Assembly: GCA_963791615.1 (NCBI GenBank)
Contig: CAWBTE010000006.1
Span: 620,001 to 684,000 of the forward strand
Source: CAILZL01 sp963791615
GTDB taxonomy: Bacteria > Pseudomonadota > Gammaproteobacteria > Steroidobacterales > Steroidobacteraceae
DNA length: 64,000 bases
Reading direction: 5' to 3'
The notes beneath the pieces were generated by a model. It was not told the origin of the DNA. It searched no databases and saw only the letters and a program-made list of their open reading frames with translations. Below are positions 1-9,509 of the stretch, in pieces; within the stretch, counting starts at the first letter, position 1, and every line of letters begins with the position of its first letter. A program made the translations under genes and the position numbers.

Positions 1-657
1 GAGGGTCTTGCCCAAAGCCAGCGCGGTTCTCGAGCCCTTGCTGAGTTCCAGTGCCCAGGCCTTCGCATCGGTCAGCAGGTTCCCGGGTGCGCTGAGGCGA
101 TCGGCGATGCCAATACGCAGCGCTTCCTCGGCCTCCACCTTGCGGCCGGTGAACATCAGTTCCTTGGCTGTGGACAAACCGACACGGCGTGGCAACAGAT
201 ACAGGCCGCCACCATCCGGAATCAGGCCACGATGGATGTACGACCAAGCGAAGCTCGCCTCACTGCTGGCCATGACGAAATCGCAGGCCAGTGCCGTGTC
301 TGCACCGAGACCCGCTGCGGCGCCGTTGACAGCCGCAATCGTCGGAATGGGTAAGGTGTGCAGCAGAGATTGGGTGTAATGCACACGCTGCTGACGATGC
401 CAGCCATTGAACCCGGCTTCACCGATGGGCGCCTGCATGCGCTTCTCCATACCGGCCACATCGCCACCGGCACAGAAGCCCTTGCCGTTGCCGGTCAGGA
501 TCAGCGCACGCACCTCGCGGTCGGCATTGATGCGTTCCAGCGCGGCGATGAATTGTGTACGCATGTCATCGCTCATCGCGTTGCGCTTGTCAGGACGGTT
601 CAGGTGCAGCGTGGCAATCCCGGACTCCACTCGCAATTCAATCAGGTCAGCGTTCAT
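1..657 (-). CDS. Enoyl-CoA hydratase/isomerase family protein (partial, C-terminus outside window)
   Basis: The minus frame is open from an ATG at 657 to the window edge, giving 219 residues of a crotonase-fold enzyme. Visible are the oxyanion-hole segment (FCAGGD, then NGAAAGLGADTALACD) and the block GLIPDGGGLYLLPRRVG, which resembles PaaG-type enoyl-CoA isomerases. The Glu that lies in the QPE motif of classical crotonase is not present (the aligned stretch reads AWSYIHR), while the second Glu (AKELMFTG) is kept. That favours an isomerase or a relaxed hydratase over a standard beta-oxidation hydratase. It would act on acyl-CoA thioesters in the cytoplasm and fits the CoA-based catabolic genes that follow. 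Family assignment is firm; the substrate cannot be told. Confidence 0.9.
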   Translation of the reverse strand, partial: MNADLIELRVESGIATLHLNRPDKRNAMSDDMRTQFIAALERINADREVRALILTGNGKGFCAGGDVAGMEKRMQAPIGEAGFNGWHRQQRVHYTQSLLHTLPIPTIAAVNGAAAGLGADTALACDFVMASSEASFAWSYIHRGLIPDGGGLYLLPRRVGLSTAKELMFTGRKVEAEEALRIGIADRLSAPGNLLTDAKAWALELSKGSRTALALGKTL

Positions 658-1158
658 GTGTGTTTGCCTTCATTGTTCAACTACGTATTCCGATGATGGT
701 AACCGGTGTTTCTGATCAGCGGTGCACGCTGCCTGAACCACGTGCAAGGCATACAACTTGTTCTTGTCGCGCAAACCCTGGCGATGGATTGATCGGCCCG
801 TGTCAGTAGCGCTCGATCTGGGCGGCATCACAGTGGGCCCGGGCTGGTAGTCGCCCATACCGCCGCGAGGCGCTGCCAGCCGTTATCGCTTCGTTAACAG
901 TCCCATCCTCTGCTCCCGTGATGTTTTCGATGGACAGCGGCCGCCTGCTGAAATGCGCTCATCGCTCCGACAGGCTGCTAGACGTTATTACAACGAAATA
1001 GTGACTTTGCGGTGTCTCATCGGACTTTAAATTAACGCAGGCGGCGTGAGCGATGCCAGTTAGTGAGTCTGGCATCGAATTACGTGATGCCCGGGATCTC
1101 CTGCAACGTTTCTTCGGCCCCGGACGCTGCAACATTGCGTATGCAATCGCTGCAATGC
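658..1158. other. Intergenic stretch, no gene seen
   Basis: About 500 bases between two minus-strand genes. The short open frames on either strand show no recognisable protein pattern, no good ribosome site and no family motif. I see no RNA gene or strong hairpin. It should hold the promoter of the partial crotonase gene and the 3' end of the hydrolase transcript. Confidence 0.5.
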
Positions 1159-2034
1159 TTAAAGAAATTCCTTCAACAAGGCCATGACCTGCTGCGGCTG
1201 GTCATGATGTACCCAGTGTCCGGCGCCATTGATACTGGCAACCTGCGCATTCCGGAAGTATTTGATGCGACCGTCGACTTGCGGATTGGAAGCCCAGCTC
1301 TGGTTGCCGTATAGCAGTAAAGTCGGGCAACTGATACGTGACCAAAGCGTCTGGATTTGCTCACTGGTCATGTCGACCGGTGGGCGACTGCGCAGGTAGT
1401 TGTCGAACTTCCAGCTGTAGGTGCCATCGTCGTTTTGTTTGACACCGTGCTCCGTGAGATGCCGGATCTGCTGCGGCGACAGCTGCTGGTTGGCCTCCTG
1501 CATACGGGCGCAGGCAGCTTCGATAGAGGCGTAACCATGCGGTTCGCGAGTTGCCAGCTGACGCTGTTCGCCGATCCACTTCTGCATGCGCTCGGCCATC
1601 TCAATCTGTATCTCCTGAGCAGGCAATCTGGAAGAGAGCCCCAGCCCTTCGATGGAGGCCAATTTGCGCACTTTGTCGGGATAAATGCCTGCAAAGCGCA
1701 CGCATACGCTGCCACCCAGCGAATGTCCGACCAGTGTCAACGGTGCCAGCTGCAATTGTTCGATCAGTTCGGCAAGGTCGTAGACAAGGCTTGCCGTGCT
1801 GTACTGGCCGTCGGATGACCACTGACTGTCGCCATGACCGCGCAGGTCTGGCGTAATGACATGCCATTGTTGTCGCAGCTCCTGAACCAGCCAATCCCAA
1901 CTGCGACAGTGATCGCGGCTGCCATGCAGCAGCAACAACGACGGCGCGATCGGGTTGCCCCAGTCCAGGTAGTGCAAACGCAGACGTTGCGACAGGTAGT
2001 AGTGCGAAACAGGCGCGGCCAAACTTGAAGTCAT
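1159..2034 (-). CDS. Alpha/beta hydrolase
   Basis: Cytoplasmic alpha/beta-hydrolase-fold protein of 291 residues. The strand-turn LLLLHG with its oxyanion residues, the PDLRGHGDS segment, the nucleophile elbow GHSLGG (Ser about residue 105) and the C-terminal GAGHWVHH (His about 273) are all in family order. The acid normally seen after the LLLYG strand is not obvious there (NQSWASNP), so the triad may use another Asp/Glu. An upstream in-frame ATG at 2070 exists, but the ATG at 2034 has a clear AGAGG site five bases away and begins the normal family N-terminus, so I use it. Esters or ring-cleavage products are typical substrates; the specific one is unknown. Confidence 0.85.
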   Translation of the reverse strand: MTSSLAAPVSHYYLSQRLRLHYLDWGNPIAPSLLLLHGSRDHCRSWDWLVQELRQQWHVITPDLRGHGDSQWSSDGQYSTASLVYDLAELIEQLQLAPLTLVGHSLGGSVCVRFAGIYPDKVRKLASIEGLGLSSRLPAQEIQIEMAERMQKWIGEQRQLATREPHGYASIEAACARMQEANQQLSPQQIRHLTEHGVKQNDDGTYSWKFDNYLRSRPPVDMTSEQIQTLWSRISCPTLLLYGNQSWASNPQVDGRIKYFRNAQVASINGAGHWVHHDQPQQVMALLKEFL

Positions 2035-2338
2035 GTTACCTCTGAGAATGATCGTGGCAGGCGCAAGCATGATAGAGGCACTTGCCGGGCACTCAAGGCT
2101 TTGTAACGGTTCGGCGATACAGCGGCAGGTATGACGTTACCCGTAGAGTTACCCGCACTACGGGTAAGCTGTCAACGGATGGCCTAAGACTTCAGTGGAA
2201 TCAAAATAGCCGTAACATTTTGTTTTTATTATATCTACTTGGACTTCCGTGGAAGTCCATGGATGGGCCAGTGGTGGGCCTGCCAACGTCGTCGTCCTGC
2301 AACTATCAACTCCAAACTGCCACTATGTGGAGATTAAT
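2035..2338. other. Intergenic region with an 8-bp-arm palindrome
   Basis: No gene seen. At 2241-2258 there is an inverted repeat GGACTTCC-GT-GGAAGTCC, next to an A+T-rich run. It lies between the transporter stop (2339) and the hydrolase start (2034), both on the minus strand. It could be an operator for the hydrolase or part of a terminator, but no T-run follows it on the minus strand, so the operator reading is slightly better. Function not established. Confidence 0.4.
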
Positions 2339-3721
2339 TCAGGGATTGAGTTCTTCCAGAGTCTTGCCACGTACTCTCGGACCAAGCAGAAACGTTACCA
2401 ATGCGACCATAAAAAAGCTGCCTGCAATAAGGGCTGATACCGCTTGCGCGCCGGACGTTGCCAACACGTAGGCAATGATGGGGCCTGAAAGTGCCGCCGT
2501 TACACGGCTGACACCATAGACCATGCCATGTCCTGCACCTCGAATCGTCGTCGGATAGCACTCTGGCATATAGCCAGCTATAGCCGTGATGATGATGGTC
2601 TTCGAACAGGTTACACCCACGCCAAACAGCACCACGACGACGGGATTGACATGCATGGAGAACCCCAACATCAGGATCGCACAGACCACGCCGCCCACCG
2701 TAATCAGCCACTTGCGATCAACTCGATCAGCAAAGAACCACATTAGAAGCGGGGTTGCGGGCGTAGCCAACGCGATCACGGCGGCATAAAGCAGACTCTG
2801 GGTTACTTCAACGCCTTGAGCGATCAGGAGGGTCGGAACCCAGGAGCTGAATCCATAGAACCCGATCGGCATAAACAGCTGCTGTATCATAAACATTACG
2901 GTTCGCTGCAAATAGGGAGGTTTGAACAGATCCCCTGCGCTGCGCCGCGTAGCACTCTGCGAGAGAATAACTACTGGTTCTGGCAATACAACGCCGGTTC
3001 GCTCGACCTCAGACTCGATAGCCCGCATGAATCGATCCGCATCGTCGTACCGCCCAACGGCAGCAAGCCAGCGCGGGCTTTCCGGCAGTCGACGCCGGAA
3101 CCAGAGTACAAGACCGATCAGCGCGACGCCCACGAGCGTCACCAACCGCCAGCCGCCACCCAGCGATGTCTGTACCGGTGTCAGCCTCATCGACACGAAC
3201 GCAACAACTGGTGCACCGAGCAGTGAAATGAACTGGTAAAAGGCGACGGCCCTACCACGATAACGGCTCGAGACGAGCTCACTGACCATGGTGTTGACAA
3301 CTACCAGTTCGAGACCGAGTCCGATGCTTGATATGAATCGCCACAGCGCCAGACCTTCCGCCGTCGTTTGAAATGCCATTACCAGGCTCGCAAAGGCATA
3401 CAGAAACATTGCCCAGAAGAATGCAGAGCGTCGGCCGAAACGGTCAGCGATCGAACCGAAGAGCACGCTACCGACTCCCATACCGGCAAAACCCGAAAAA
3501 ATGAAAAAGCCAACAGAATGGATGTCGAATAGGCTCGAAGCAGTTCGATTGTACAAACCATCACTGATCAGGCTGGGCGCGATGTATGCAGTCATCTGCA
3601 AGAAATAGTTTTCGACAAAGCAGCCCAGCGCCAGAATGGCGACGATGCGTAGAACCGGACCCTCCAGTGGCAATCGTTCAAGACGTGCGCTGATATCCGC
3701 AGCCGAACCTCTGATCGTCAT
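2339..3721 (-). CDS. MFS transporter, metabolite/sugar-porter-like
   Basis: Integral inner-membrane major facilitator of about 460 residues with twelve hydrophobic segments. The loop 2-3 signature GSIADRFGRR, the central LPESPRWL and the C-terminal RVRGKTLEEL are typical of the sugar porter/aromatic-acid symporter branches. The start at 3721 is chosen because its ATG overlaps the TGA of the upstream esterase gene (ATGA), a usual sign of translational coupling; an ATG four codons upstream is also possible. Co-translation with the exported tannase-like esterase suggests it imports the acid released by that enzyme, which is inference from context. Confidence 0.88.
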   Translation of the reverse strand: MTIRGSAADISARLERLPLEGPVLRIVAILALGCFVENYFLQMTAYIAPSLISDGLYNRTASSLFDIHSVGFFIFSGFAGMGVGSVLFGSIADRFGRRSAFFWAMFLYAFASLVMAFQTTAEGLALWRFISSIGLGLELVVVNTMVSELVSSRYRGRAVAFYQFISLLGAPVVAFVSMRLTPVQTSLGGGWRLVTLVGVALIGLVLWFRRRLPESPRWLAAVGRYDDADRFMRAIESEVERTGVVLPEPVVILSQSATRRSAGDLFKPPYLQRTVMFMIQQLFMPIGFYGFSSWVPTLLIAQGVEVTQSLLYAAVIALATPATPLLMWFFADRVDRKWLITVGGVVCAILMLGFSMHVNPVVVVLFGVGVTCSKTIIITAIAGYMPECYPTTIRGAGHGMVYGVSRVTAALSGPIIAYVLATSGAQAVSALIAGSFFMVALVTFLLGPRVRGKTLEELNP

Positions 3722-5313
3722 GGCTTCTTGCACAGGAAACTCTCCGCTGAATCCGTCGAACCCATGCCGTCATGAATCGCCACCGTGGGAACTGCACAAA
3801 GCGGTCGCGTTCGTACTCGTTTTCCGCCAACTATCTTTGACGCAACGATACGTTCAGGTGAACGCCCCCGCTCAACCCATGCTTCAAGGGCGGACAACAT
3901 GTCATTGTCGGGCGTTGCATTGGCATGCCCCTGACCAACACCGCCGAACTGATCAGGTCCAGATCCACCATTGCAGTGCCCTAATCCGGGCACCATGAAG
4001 ACTTTCATTACGTCATCAGTCGCGACACCCAATCGCTTCTTTACTTTTTCGTGGTAGGCCAGAGTACTCAATGCCGGCAGAAAAGGATCTAGCCAACCAT
4101 GGTAGTAAATGAGTTTGCCGCCACGTGATTGAAACGGTCGCAAGTCCGAATTGTCATTGGGAAGATCAGGCCAGGCACGACGGGCCGCAGCAAGATCGAG
4201 CGCAATGTTTACCGTCGTTGGATCCCAAGCAGGATCGTCGTGCGTCACAAGACCGAAAAGAGTCAGTGCAAAGCGAGACCGTGGCTCAAAGCGCATGGGC
4301 ACCCCCGGCACCAAACCCTGATCGATGGCCACACCTTGTTCGTCACGAAGCGGGGCAAACATTTTCTTGGCATACGCCACCTGTGCCTCGCTGAGACATC
4401 CAGCAGTATTTCCTGCCGCACAGCGGAGCGATGCAATATCGAACCGGCACGCACGGGGATCTTCGATCACGCCATCCAGAACACCATCGGTGCGGTCGCA
4501 GGTTGCAACAGTCTGGTCAGCAACCAAGTTCCAGTCACCTGCATCCATGAGTCCTCGATGCGTCGGTTCCATCACGTACTGCATCCAGAGCAGACGCATG
4601 CTGGCCGAGAACTGATCGGGGCCGGCACCTCCTGCAAGAACGCCATCGTAGTCTGCCGGATAGGACTGAGCTTCTTTCAGACCCTCGCGTCCGCCACCCG
4701 AACAACCGACGAAATATGCATAGGAGGCAGAGTGACCATAGAATCTGGAGATGAGAGTTTTGGCGCCTACCGCCAGCAGATGATTGGCGCGGGACGCAAA
4801 ATTTGCCTGACGGTCGGGACGACGCCACGCCCAGAATGCATCATCAGCGCTATGACCAGTGTCGGTAGATGCTGTCGCGTATCCACGGCCCAAGGCCCTG
4901 GACATATCACGAAAGTTCAGCACACCTGCTTCGCCACCGACTCCTACGCCCATGAACTTGCCATTCCATCGCTCTGGCGCAGGCAGCCACAGTTCGAAGC
5001 CAATCTCTTTTTCCATTACACCGCGAATGCGGCAGAGGTGCTGGCTCTCTCGATCCTCGCCGACGTCTGGTGCAACCGATACTGAATCCTGGACACTGGC
5101 CTCCATGACCCGAAGATCTTCGATTGGCCGTTGCAACACGCTTTCGGCCACGCCAGCACACATCCTGGGTAGCGCAGAACTTGATCTGCTCGGTGCGTTC
5201 AGCGTAGAGCCATCCACAGCAAACGCAGAAAGCAGCGCAGCTACGCCTGCATAATAAAGCCACGCATGCGTAGCGTCAGATGACACCACGTGCTCGCAGT
5301 CCATCAATATCAT
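3718..5313 (-). CDS. Tannase/feruloyl esterase family protein, exported
   Basis: Serine esterase of the tannase/feruloyl esterase family (about 530 residues). The CS-D-HC signature of that family is complete: C204-S205 in GCSGGG, D409 in GWLDPF, and H446-C447 in GLGHCNGG, so the Cys pair that bridges nucleophile and histidine can form. A CDRTDGVLDGVI segment resembles the family's metal-binding loop. The N-terminus (about residues 17-34) is hydrophobic and signal-like but has little positive charge. No strong ribosome site marks the start, and ATG at 5304 or GTG at 5289/5286 are alternatives. It overlaps the CoA-transferase stop upstream and the MFS start downstream. Likely releases a phenolic or other acid from an ester in the periplasm. 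Confidence 0.88.
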   Translation of the reverse strand: MILMDCEHVVSSDATHAWLYYAGVAALLSAFAVDGSTLNAPSRSSSALPRMCAGVAESVLQRPIEDLRVMEASVQDSVSVAPDVGEDRESQHLCRIRGVMEKEIGFELWLPAPERWNGKFMGVGVGGEAGVLNFRDMSRALGRGYATASTDTGHSADDAFWAWRRPDRQANFASRANHLLAVGAKTLISRFYGHSASYAYFVGCSGGGREGLKEAQSYPADYDGVLAGGAGPDQFSASMRLLWMQYVMEPTHRGLMDAGDWNLVADQTVATCDRTDGVLDGVIEDPRACRFDIASLRCAAGNTAGCLSEAQVAYAKKMFAPLRDEQGVAIDQGLVPGVPMRFEPRSRFALTLFGLVTHDDPAWDPTTVNIALDLAAARRAWPDLPNDNSDLRPFQSRGGKLIYYHGWLDPFLPALSTLAYHEKVKKRLGVATDDVMKVFMVPGLGHCNGGSGPDQFGGVGQGHANATPDNDMLSALEAWVERGRSPERIVASKIVGGKRVRTRPLCAVPTVAIHDGMGSTDSAESFLCKKP

Positions 5314-6433
5314 GCTGCGTATAACCCAAGCCGCTCAGAATCCTATCCGTGGATTCGCCCAACATCGGTGGCCCGAGCGTGTTACCGGGCTGATCGTGCT
5401 CGAAGCGAAAGCCCATGCCGACGATTTTCAGCGCCTCGCCCGTATCGGGTGCGTTGACCTCCTGGAGCAGTTCTCGCTCTCGTACGTGCTCCGTTTCCGC
5501 GACCTCCGCGATAGTTCTGATAGTGCTTGCAGGGACTCCGCGACGTGTGAATTCTTGCTCCCAATGCTCCGCATCCTGGTGAGCAAGACGTGATTCGATC
5601 TCCACAACAAGCGCATCACCATTTTCCGAGCGCGCCTGCGCCGTCACAAAGCGTGAATCTGTCTTGAGCTCTGGCGAGCAGGTGAGTTCGCAGAAGACAT
5701 CAAACCATTTCGAATGGACCAGACTGATGAATAGCCTCCGGTCGCGGGCCATGAAGCGCGCCGCAGTGGGACGACGTGCCATGGCAAGAGGTGTTTCACC
5801 CCTGAGGATTTCGGCTACCGCTGGTCCGCACAGCGCCCAGGCGGCATCAAACATTGCCACATCGACTCGTTGCCCACGACCAGTGTGTTGACGCTGAAGC
5901 ATCGCTGTAAGGATAGCCGTGAAAGCCATATAGCCGGCAAAGGGATCCAGAATGGAAATCCCAAGCCGCTGTGGGTCCGCAATGTCGCCCATGTACATGG
6001 CGTTCAAGCCAGACATCGCCTGGACCGACCATTCAATAGCTGGCATGTCACGAAAGGTGCCAGTCTGCCCAAACCCGCTTACAGAGCAAAAGATAAGTCT
6101 TGAATTAATGGACTGCAGCCTCTCCCAGTTGAGCCCCAGACCGGCAGCACTGCCAGGTCTCAGATTTTCGACCAGAATATCCGCCTCCGCGATCAGCTTA
6201 TCCAGGATCTCGCGCCCTTCGCTCGATTTGAGATCCAGGGTCACCGAACGCTTGCCGCTGTTAGCTGCGACGAAGGTTGTTGGCGAAAACTCCCTGAACT
6301 CGTCGCCGCCTTCAGGTCGTTCAATCTTGATGACCTCCGCACCACATAATGCCAACTGCCTCGTGCAGTATGGCCCTGCCAGCGCGTGCGTCAGGTCAAT
6401 TACACGAATGCCATTGAGCGGTTGCACTGACAT
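5276..6433 (-). CDS. CaiB/BaiF family III CoA-transferase
   Basis: 385-residue CoA-transferase of family III. N-terminal RVIDLTHALAGPY, EVIKIERPEGGD, the ENLRPG loop and GFGQTG follow family order, and the catalytic Asp is D163 in ILDPFAGY. These enzymes move CoA between acyl groups through an aspartyl-CoA anhydride chemistry, usually activating an incoming acid at the expense of another thioester. The gene ends inside the start of the esterase gene and begins five bases from the TonB-receptor stop, so receptor, CoA-transferase, esterase and transporter appear to be one minus-strand operon. It probably activates the acid that the other products deliver; the substrate is not readable. Confidence 0.93.
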   Translation of the reverse strand: MSVQPLNGIRVIDLTHALAGPYCTRQLALCGAEVIKIERPEGGDEFREFSPTTFVAANSGKRSVTLDLKSSEGREILDKLIAEADILVENLRPGSAAGLGLNWERLQSINSRLIFCSVSGFGQTGTFRDMPAIEWSVQAMSGLNAMYMGDIADPQRLGISILDPFAGYMAFTAILTAMLQRQHTGRGQRVDVAMFDAAWALCGPAVAEILRGETPLAMARRPTAARFMARDRRLFISLVHSKWFDVFCELTCSPELKTDSRFVTAQARSENGDALVVEIESRLAHQDAEHWEQEFTRRGVPASTIRTIAEVAETEHVRERELLQEVNAPDTGEALKIVGMGFRFEHDQPGNTLGPPMLGESTDRILSGLGYTQHDIDGLRARGVI

Positions 6434-6437
6434 GCAA

Positions 6438-9095
6438 CTACCAGCTCTTGCGAAGACTTACGGAAATCATGCGTCCTACTGGACTTGCTGACGCCGGGTC
6501 GTAACCAAGATTCTGATTCACGAAAGGAGGATCGGTGTCAGCAACGTTGCTTACATCCAGCCCCAGTACGATGCCACCCAACATACCCTGCACCGATTCA
6601 GGCGAACGGTAAGCTAACTGCAGATCAACCGTCTTGAATGGCGAGACCTGCTGGAACGGGGTGACCAGATTATTTGTCTCACCAGCCTGATAGTTAGCTG
6701 TCGCACCCGCTGAAAACCCACCGAGCTGCCAGTTTACGGATGCCTGAGCGCGCGTGCTGATGGGGTAACCAATAAATGAGTTCCGGTCATTCACCGGCGC
6801 CGCAGGTGCCAACTGCACGTCGAATCTTGAATAGCGTGTACCATTCAGACCGAACGTTACAGTACCCGGCAACAGCGACTGCGCCGTGTAGCTGGCGCCG
6901 AAGTCGATGCCCCTGATCTGGGTGGCAGCGAGATTGGCCTTGGAATTATCAAGCAGGAAAGCAACGACAGGGGGGACGACACCCGACAGCGGGAGACCGC
7001 TGCTTAGAACCGCCTGCACTTGCGCAACACTGGGATTCCTGACAATCAGGTTGGAGTAGATGGCGCCCTGCTGCAAAGCAGTTGTACCCGGCACGATGAT
7101 CTGATTGCGATAGTCAATCGAGAACCAATTGGAATTGAGCCTGAGTCCAGCGATAGATTCCGGATTGAATTCGAAGCCGAATGAACGCGTAGTGGCACTC
7201 TCTGGCTTGAGCTGTGCATTGAAGTTTGACACAGTGAGCCCCGTGCTCGACCCTGTAGGCGACAGCGGGTCTGCCAAAGTATTCACGGTCACGCTCGCAC
7301 TTGGGTTGTACACGTCAGACAGCGTAGGCGCCCGGAACGATGTGCCATAGCTGGATTTCACATCCAACCCTGTAACCGGCGTCCACGTGACACCAAATTT
7401 TGGATTGGTGGTTGTGCCAAAATCACTGTACTTGTCCACGCGTACCGCTGCTGCAAGATCCAGACGATGAATACCGCTAATACCCTGTTGTTCACCAACG
7501 ACCGGGACATAGAACTCGGTGTACGCTGAGGTTACTTTACGCGAACCGGTCACAACAAACGGTGATGGTGCGGCCGTCGTGCCCCGGATGGTGTTCACAT
7601 GCAGGTTGTACTTGTAGTACTCCGCACCCACCGCCATGCTCAACACACCACCTGGCAACTGCAGCAGTTCACCATCAGCGCGTAACACTACTCCATTCCG
7701 GTCATTGTCGAAGATAGGGTTGAATACGCCTGTTGTGATCGAAGCGAGCACGGAGGCATTGTTCGCCGGTCCAACACCGAACGGGTTCAGAGCAGTAGCC
7801 GTACTGCTACTTGCAAGTGCGGCATTGAGTGCCGCCGTATTCAAAGCCGGTGAGTTGATGTTCTCATGCTCATTGCCGTAGTTACCTGAGAGCTCCAACT
7901 CCCAGGTGCCCGGCAATTCGACTGTCAGGCCGCTGGTGACATTGGCCGCCCGCACCTTACCAGTGCTCTTTGCGTGGCCAAGATCATTATAGAAGTTGTA
8001 CTCAACTGCCACACTCGCTGGTCTGGTCGCCCCTGGGTATATAAAGAAGGGGTTCGTCGAAGGCACGGTGTACTGCCCCGAGTAAGGCGGATTTGTGATG
8101 TCGAATCGCCGATCGGAGTAGTAACCCTCTGCAAACAACGATAATCCTTCAGAGACTGCGTGATTAACCGTCAGCACTACATTGTCCTTGCGCTCCGCAG
8201 GAATGATGTCCCCAAGTTTCGCAAGCTCACATCGATTTCTGCCCACCGTCAGGCCAGGGATCGTGTAGAACGTGCCGCCCAAGGAAATATTGCCAGGACT
8301 GCAGAAGGAAGAACGATAGTCTGCACCACCACTGGCCGTGAGATTTGAACGGAAAAAGTCTCGGTCGGATCCGGCCAGGTTGCTGTTGCGGATGTTTTCA
8401 TACGCAGCCATCAGCGAACCACCCGCCCAAGAGAAACCAAAAATCTGGCTCAATTGTTTACGGCTGTAGCCATGAGCACTACCGTACCGGACGCTGGTCT
8501 CGGCGCCATCGTAGTTGCGCCTCAGAATCAGGTTCACAACGCCAGCAATGGCGTCTGATCCATAAATGGCCGATCCGCCATCCGGTACGATCTCAACCCG
8601 CTCCAGCGCCACAGCTGGAATTGTTGACGGATCGACATAAATGCCGCCCTGACCACTCGCAATCATTCGATGACCGTCGAGCAGCACCAGTGTGGCCACC
8701 GGGCCGGCACCGTGTAGATTTAGTGCGGTTGCCCGGGTCAGATTTGACGTGTTGACGCCCTGCACGGCGTTACTCGTCGAATTGACGCCAATAGGAGCAA
8801 ATTGAGGCACTTGCTTGAGAATGTCAGCAACTGTAACGGCGGTAGTGTGCTGCAACATGTCCTGATCGACCGTGACACTACTTGAGCCGACCAGCTTGGC
8901 GCCGCGGATACGGCTACCTGTGACGACCACTTCCTCCAAATTACTGAAACTTCCCTCACCCGAACTTTGGGAAACGGCCGGTTGAGCAGCTTGTTGGTTG
9001 CTCGCCGGCTGCGAGGAATCGGCGGCGATCGCCGCTTGGCCAGCCAGCATCGAAAGGAAAATAACCTGCCCGCTGCCACGTCGTCGAATCTGCAT
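6438..9095 (-). CDS. TonB-dependent receptor
   Basis: Outer-membrane active importer of 885 residues. The start at 9095 is preceded by AGGGGA at seven bases and opens a normal signal peptide (MQIRRRG, then a hydrophobic core ending AIAA). The plug begins with NLEEVVVTGSRIR, as in the large xanthomonad/caulobacter-type receptors used for carbohydrates and plant or steroid compounds, and continues with DILKQVPQFAP, LLDGHR and the GSDAIAGVVNLILRR segment. The beta-barrel ends in an aromatic residue (RKSW). An upstream open extension to 9194 is not needed. First gene of the likely receptor-CoA-transferase-esterase-transporter operon, so its ligand is probably the esterase substrate. Confidence 0.94.
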   Translation of the reverse strand: MQIRRRGSGQVIFLSMLAGQAAIAADSSQPASNQQAAQPAVSQSSGEGSFSNLEEVVVTGSRIRGAKLVGSSSVTVDQDMLQHTTAVTVADILKQVPQFAPIGVNSTSNAVQGVNTSNLTRATALNLHGAGPVATLVLLDGHRMIASGQGGIYVDPSTIPAVALERVEIVPDGGSAIYGSDAIAGVVNLILRRNYDGAETSVRYGSAHGYSRKQLSQIFGFSWAGGSLMAAYENIRNSNLAGSDRDFFRSNLTASGGADYRSSFCSPGNISLGGTFYTIPGLTVGRNRCELAKLGDIIPAERKDNVVLTVNHAVSEGLSLFAEGYYSDRRFDITNPPYSGQYTVPSTNPFFIYPGATRPASVAVEYNFYNDLGHAKSTGKVRAANVTSGLTVELPGTWELELSGNYGNEHENINSPALNTAALNAALASSSTATALNPFGVGPANNASVLASITTGVFNPIFDNDRNGVVLRADGELLQLPGGVLSMAVGAEYYKYNLHVNTIRGTTAAPSPFVVTGSRKVTSAYTEFYVPVVGEQQGISGIHRLDLAAAVRVDKYSDFGTTTNPKFGVTWTPVTGLDVKSSYGTSFRAPTLSDVYNPSASVTVNTLADPLSPTGSSTGLTVSNFNAQLKPESATTRSFGFEFNPESIAGLRLNSNWFSIDYRNQIIVPGTTALQQGAIYSNLIVRNPSVAQVQAVLSSGLPLSGVVPPVVAFLLDNSKANLAATQIRGIDFGASYTAQSLLPGTVTFGLNGTRYSRFDVQLAPAAPVNDRNSFIGYPISTRAQASVNWQLGGFSAGATANYQAGETNNLVTPFQQVSPFKTVDLQLAYRSPESVQGMLGGIVLGLDVSNVADTDPPFVNQNLGYDPASASPVGRMISVSLRKSW

Positions 9096-9509
9096 ATTGT
9101 TCCCCTGACTTTGTTGTATCGCCCGAAATATGCATTGCACCGGGCTGTGTCGAACACAGTTGGCAACGTTGCACAGGCGCCCTCGATCGTTCAATTATAT
9201 TAGTTATTAATTTACTGTGTCTATATTTTTTTGTTATATATATGCCGTGCAATCAATAAGGCATAATTTCCACTTATCTATTATCAGATTTGGCGACGCT
9301 AACAATTTGCAGCAGAAATCATTGGCGCCTGTGGGTAAGCGACTGTCGGGCGCACTTTGAGCGCCGTTATTATTTACATCTCAGCGCGACTGCATGGCCA
9401 CCGACCGTCAAGCGCCTACATAGCGTTCTGTCTGCGCCACCAGGTTTTCGTCGGCTTTATCCATGAATATTCCGGCTTGTTGACAAATAATCGAATCGAC
9501 TTTCGTGAT
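9096..9509. promoter_or_regulatory. A+T-rich upstream region of the receptor operon
   Basis: About 410 bases without a convincing gene between two minus-strand genes. Bases 9195-9260 are strongly A+T-rich against their surroundings, ending in TTATATATATGC (9235-9246). Very similar TATATAT motifs occur ahead of the dehydratase-like operon (12577-12586) and the second receptor (around 21848), which suggests shared regulation. The part near 9300-9509 shows nothing recognisable. Promoter role is inferred from position. Confidence 0.5.

Noticed and set aside
8..379. Plus-strand open frame across the crotonase gene
   Set aside because: It lies antisense to a clear enoyl-CoA hydratase/isomerase frame and shows no family pattern or ribosome site.
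1357..1818. 153-codon plus-strand open frame
   Set aside because: Antisense shadow of the alpha/beta hydrolase, whose motifs are complete on the other strand.
4129..5085. 318-codon plus-strand open frame
   Set aside because: Antisense to the tannase-family gene; no hydrophobic or motif pattern of its own.
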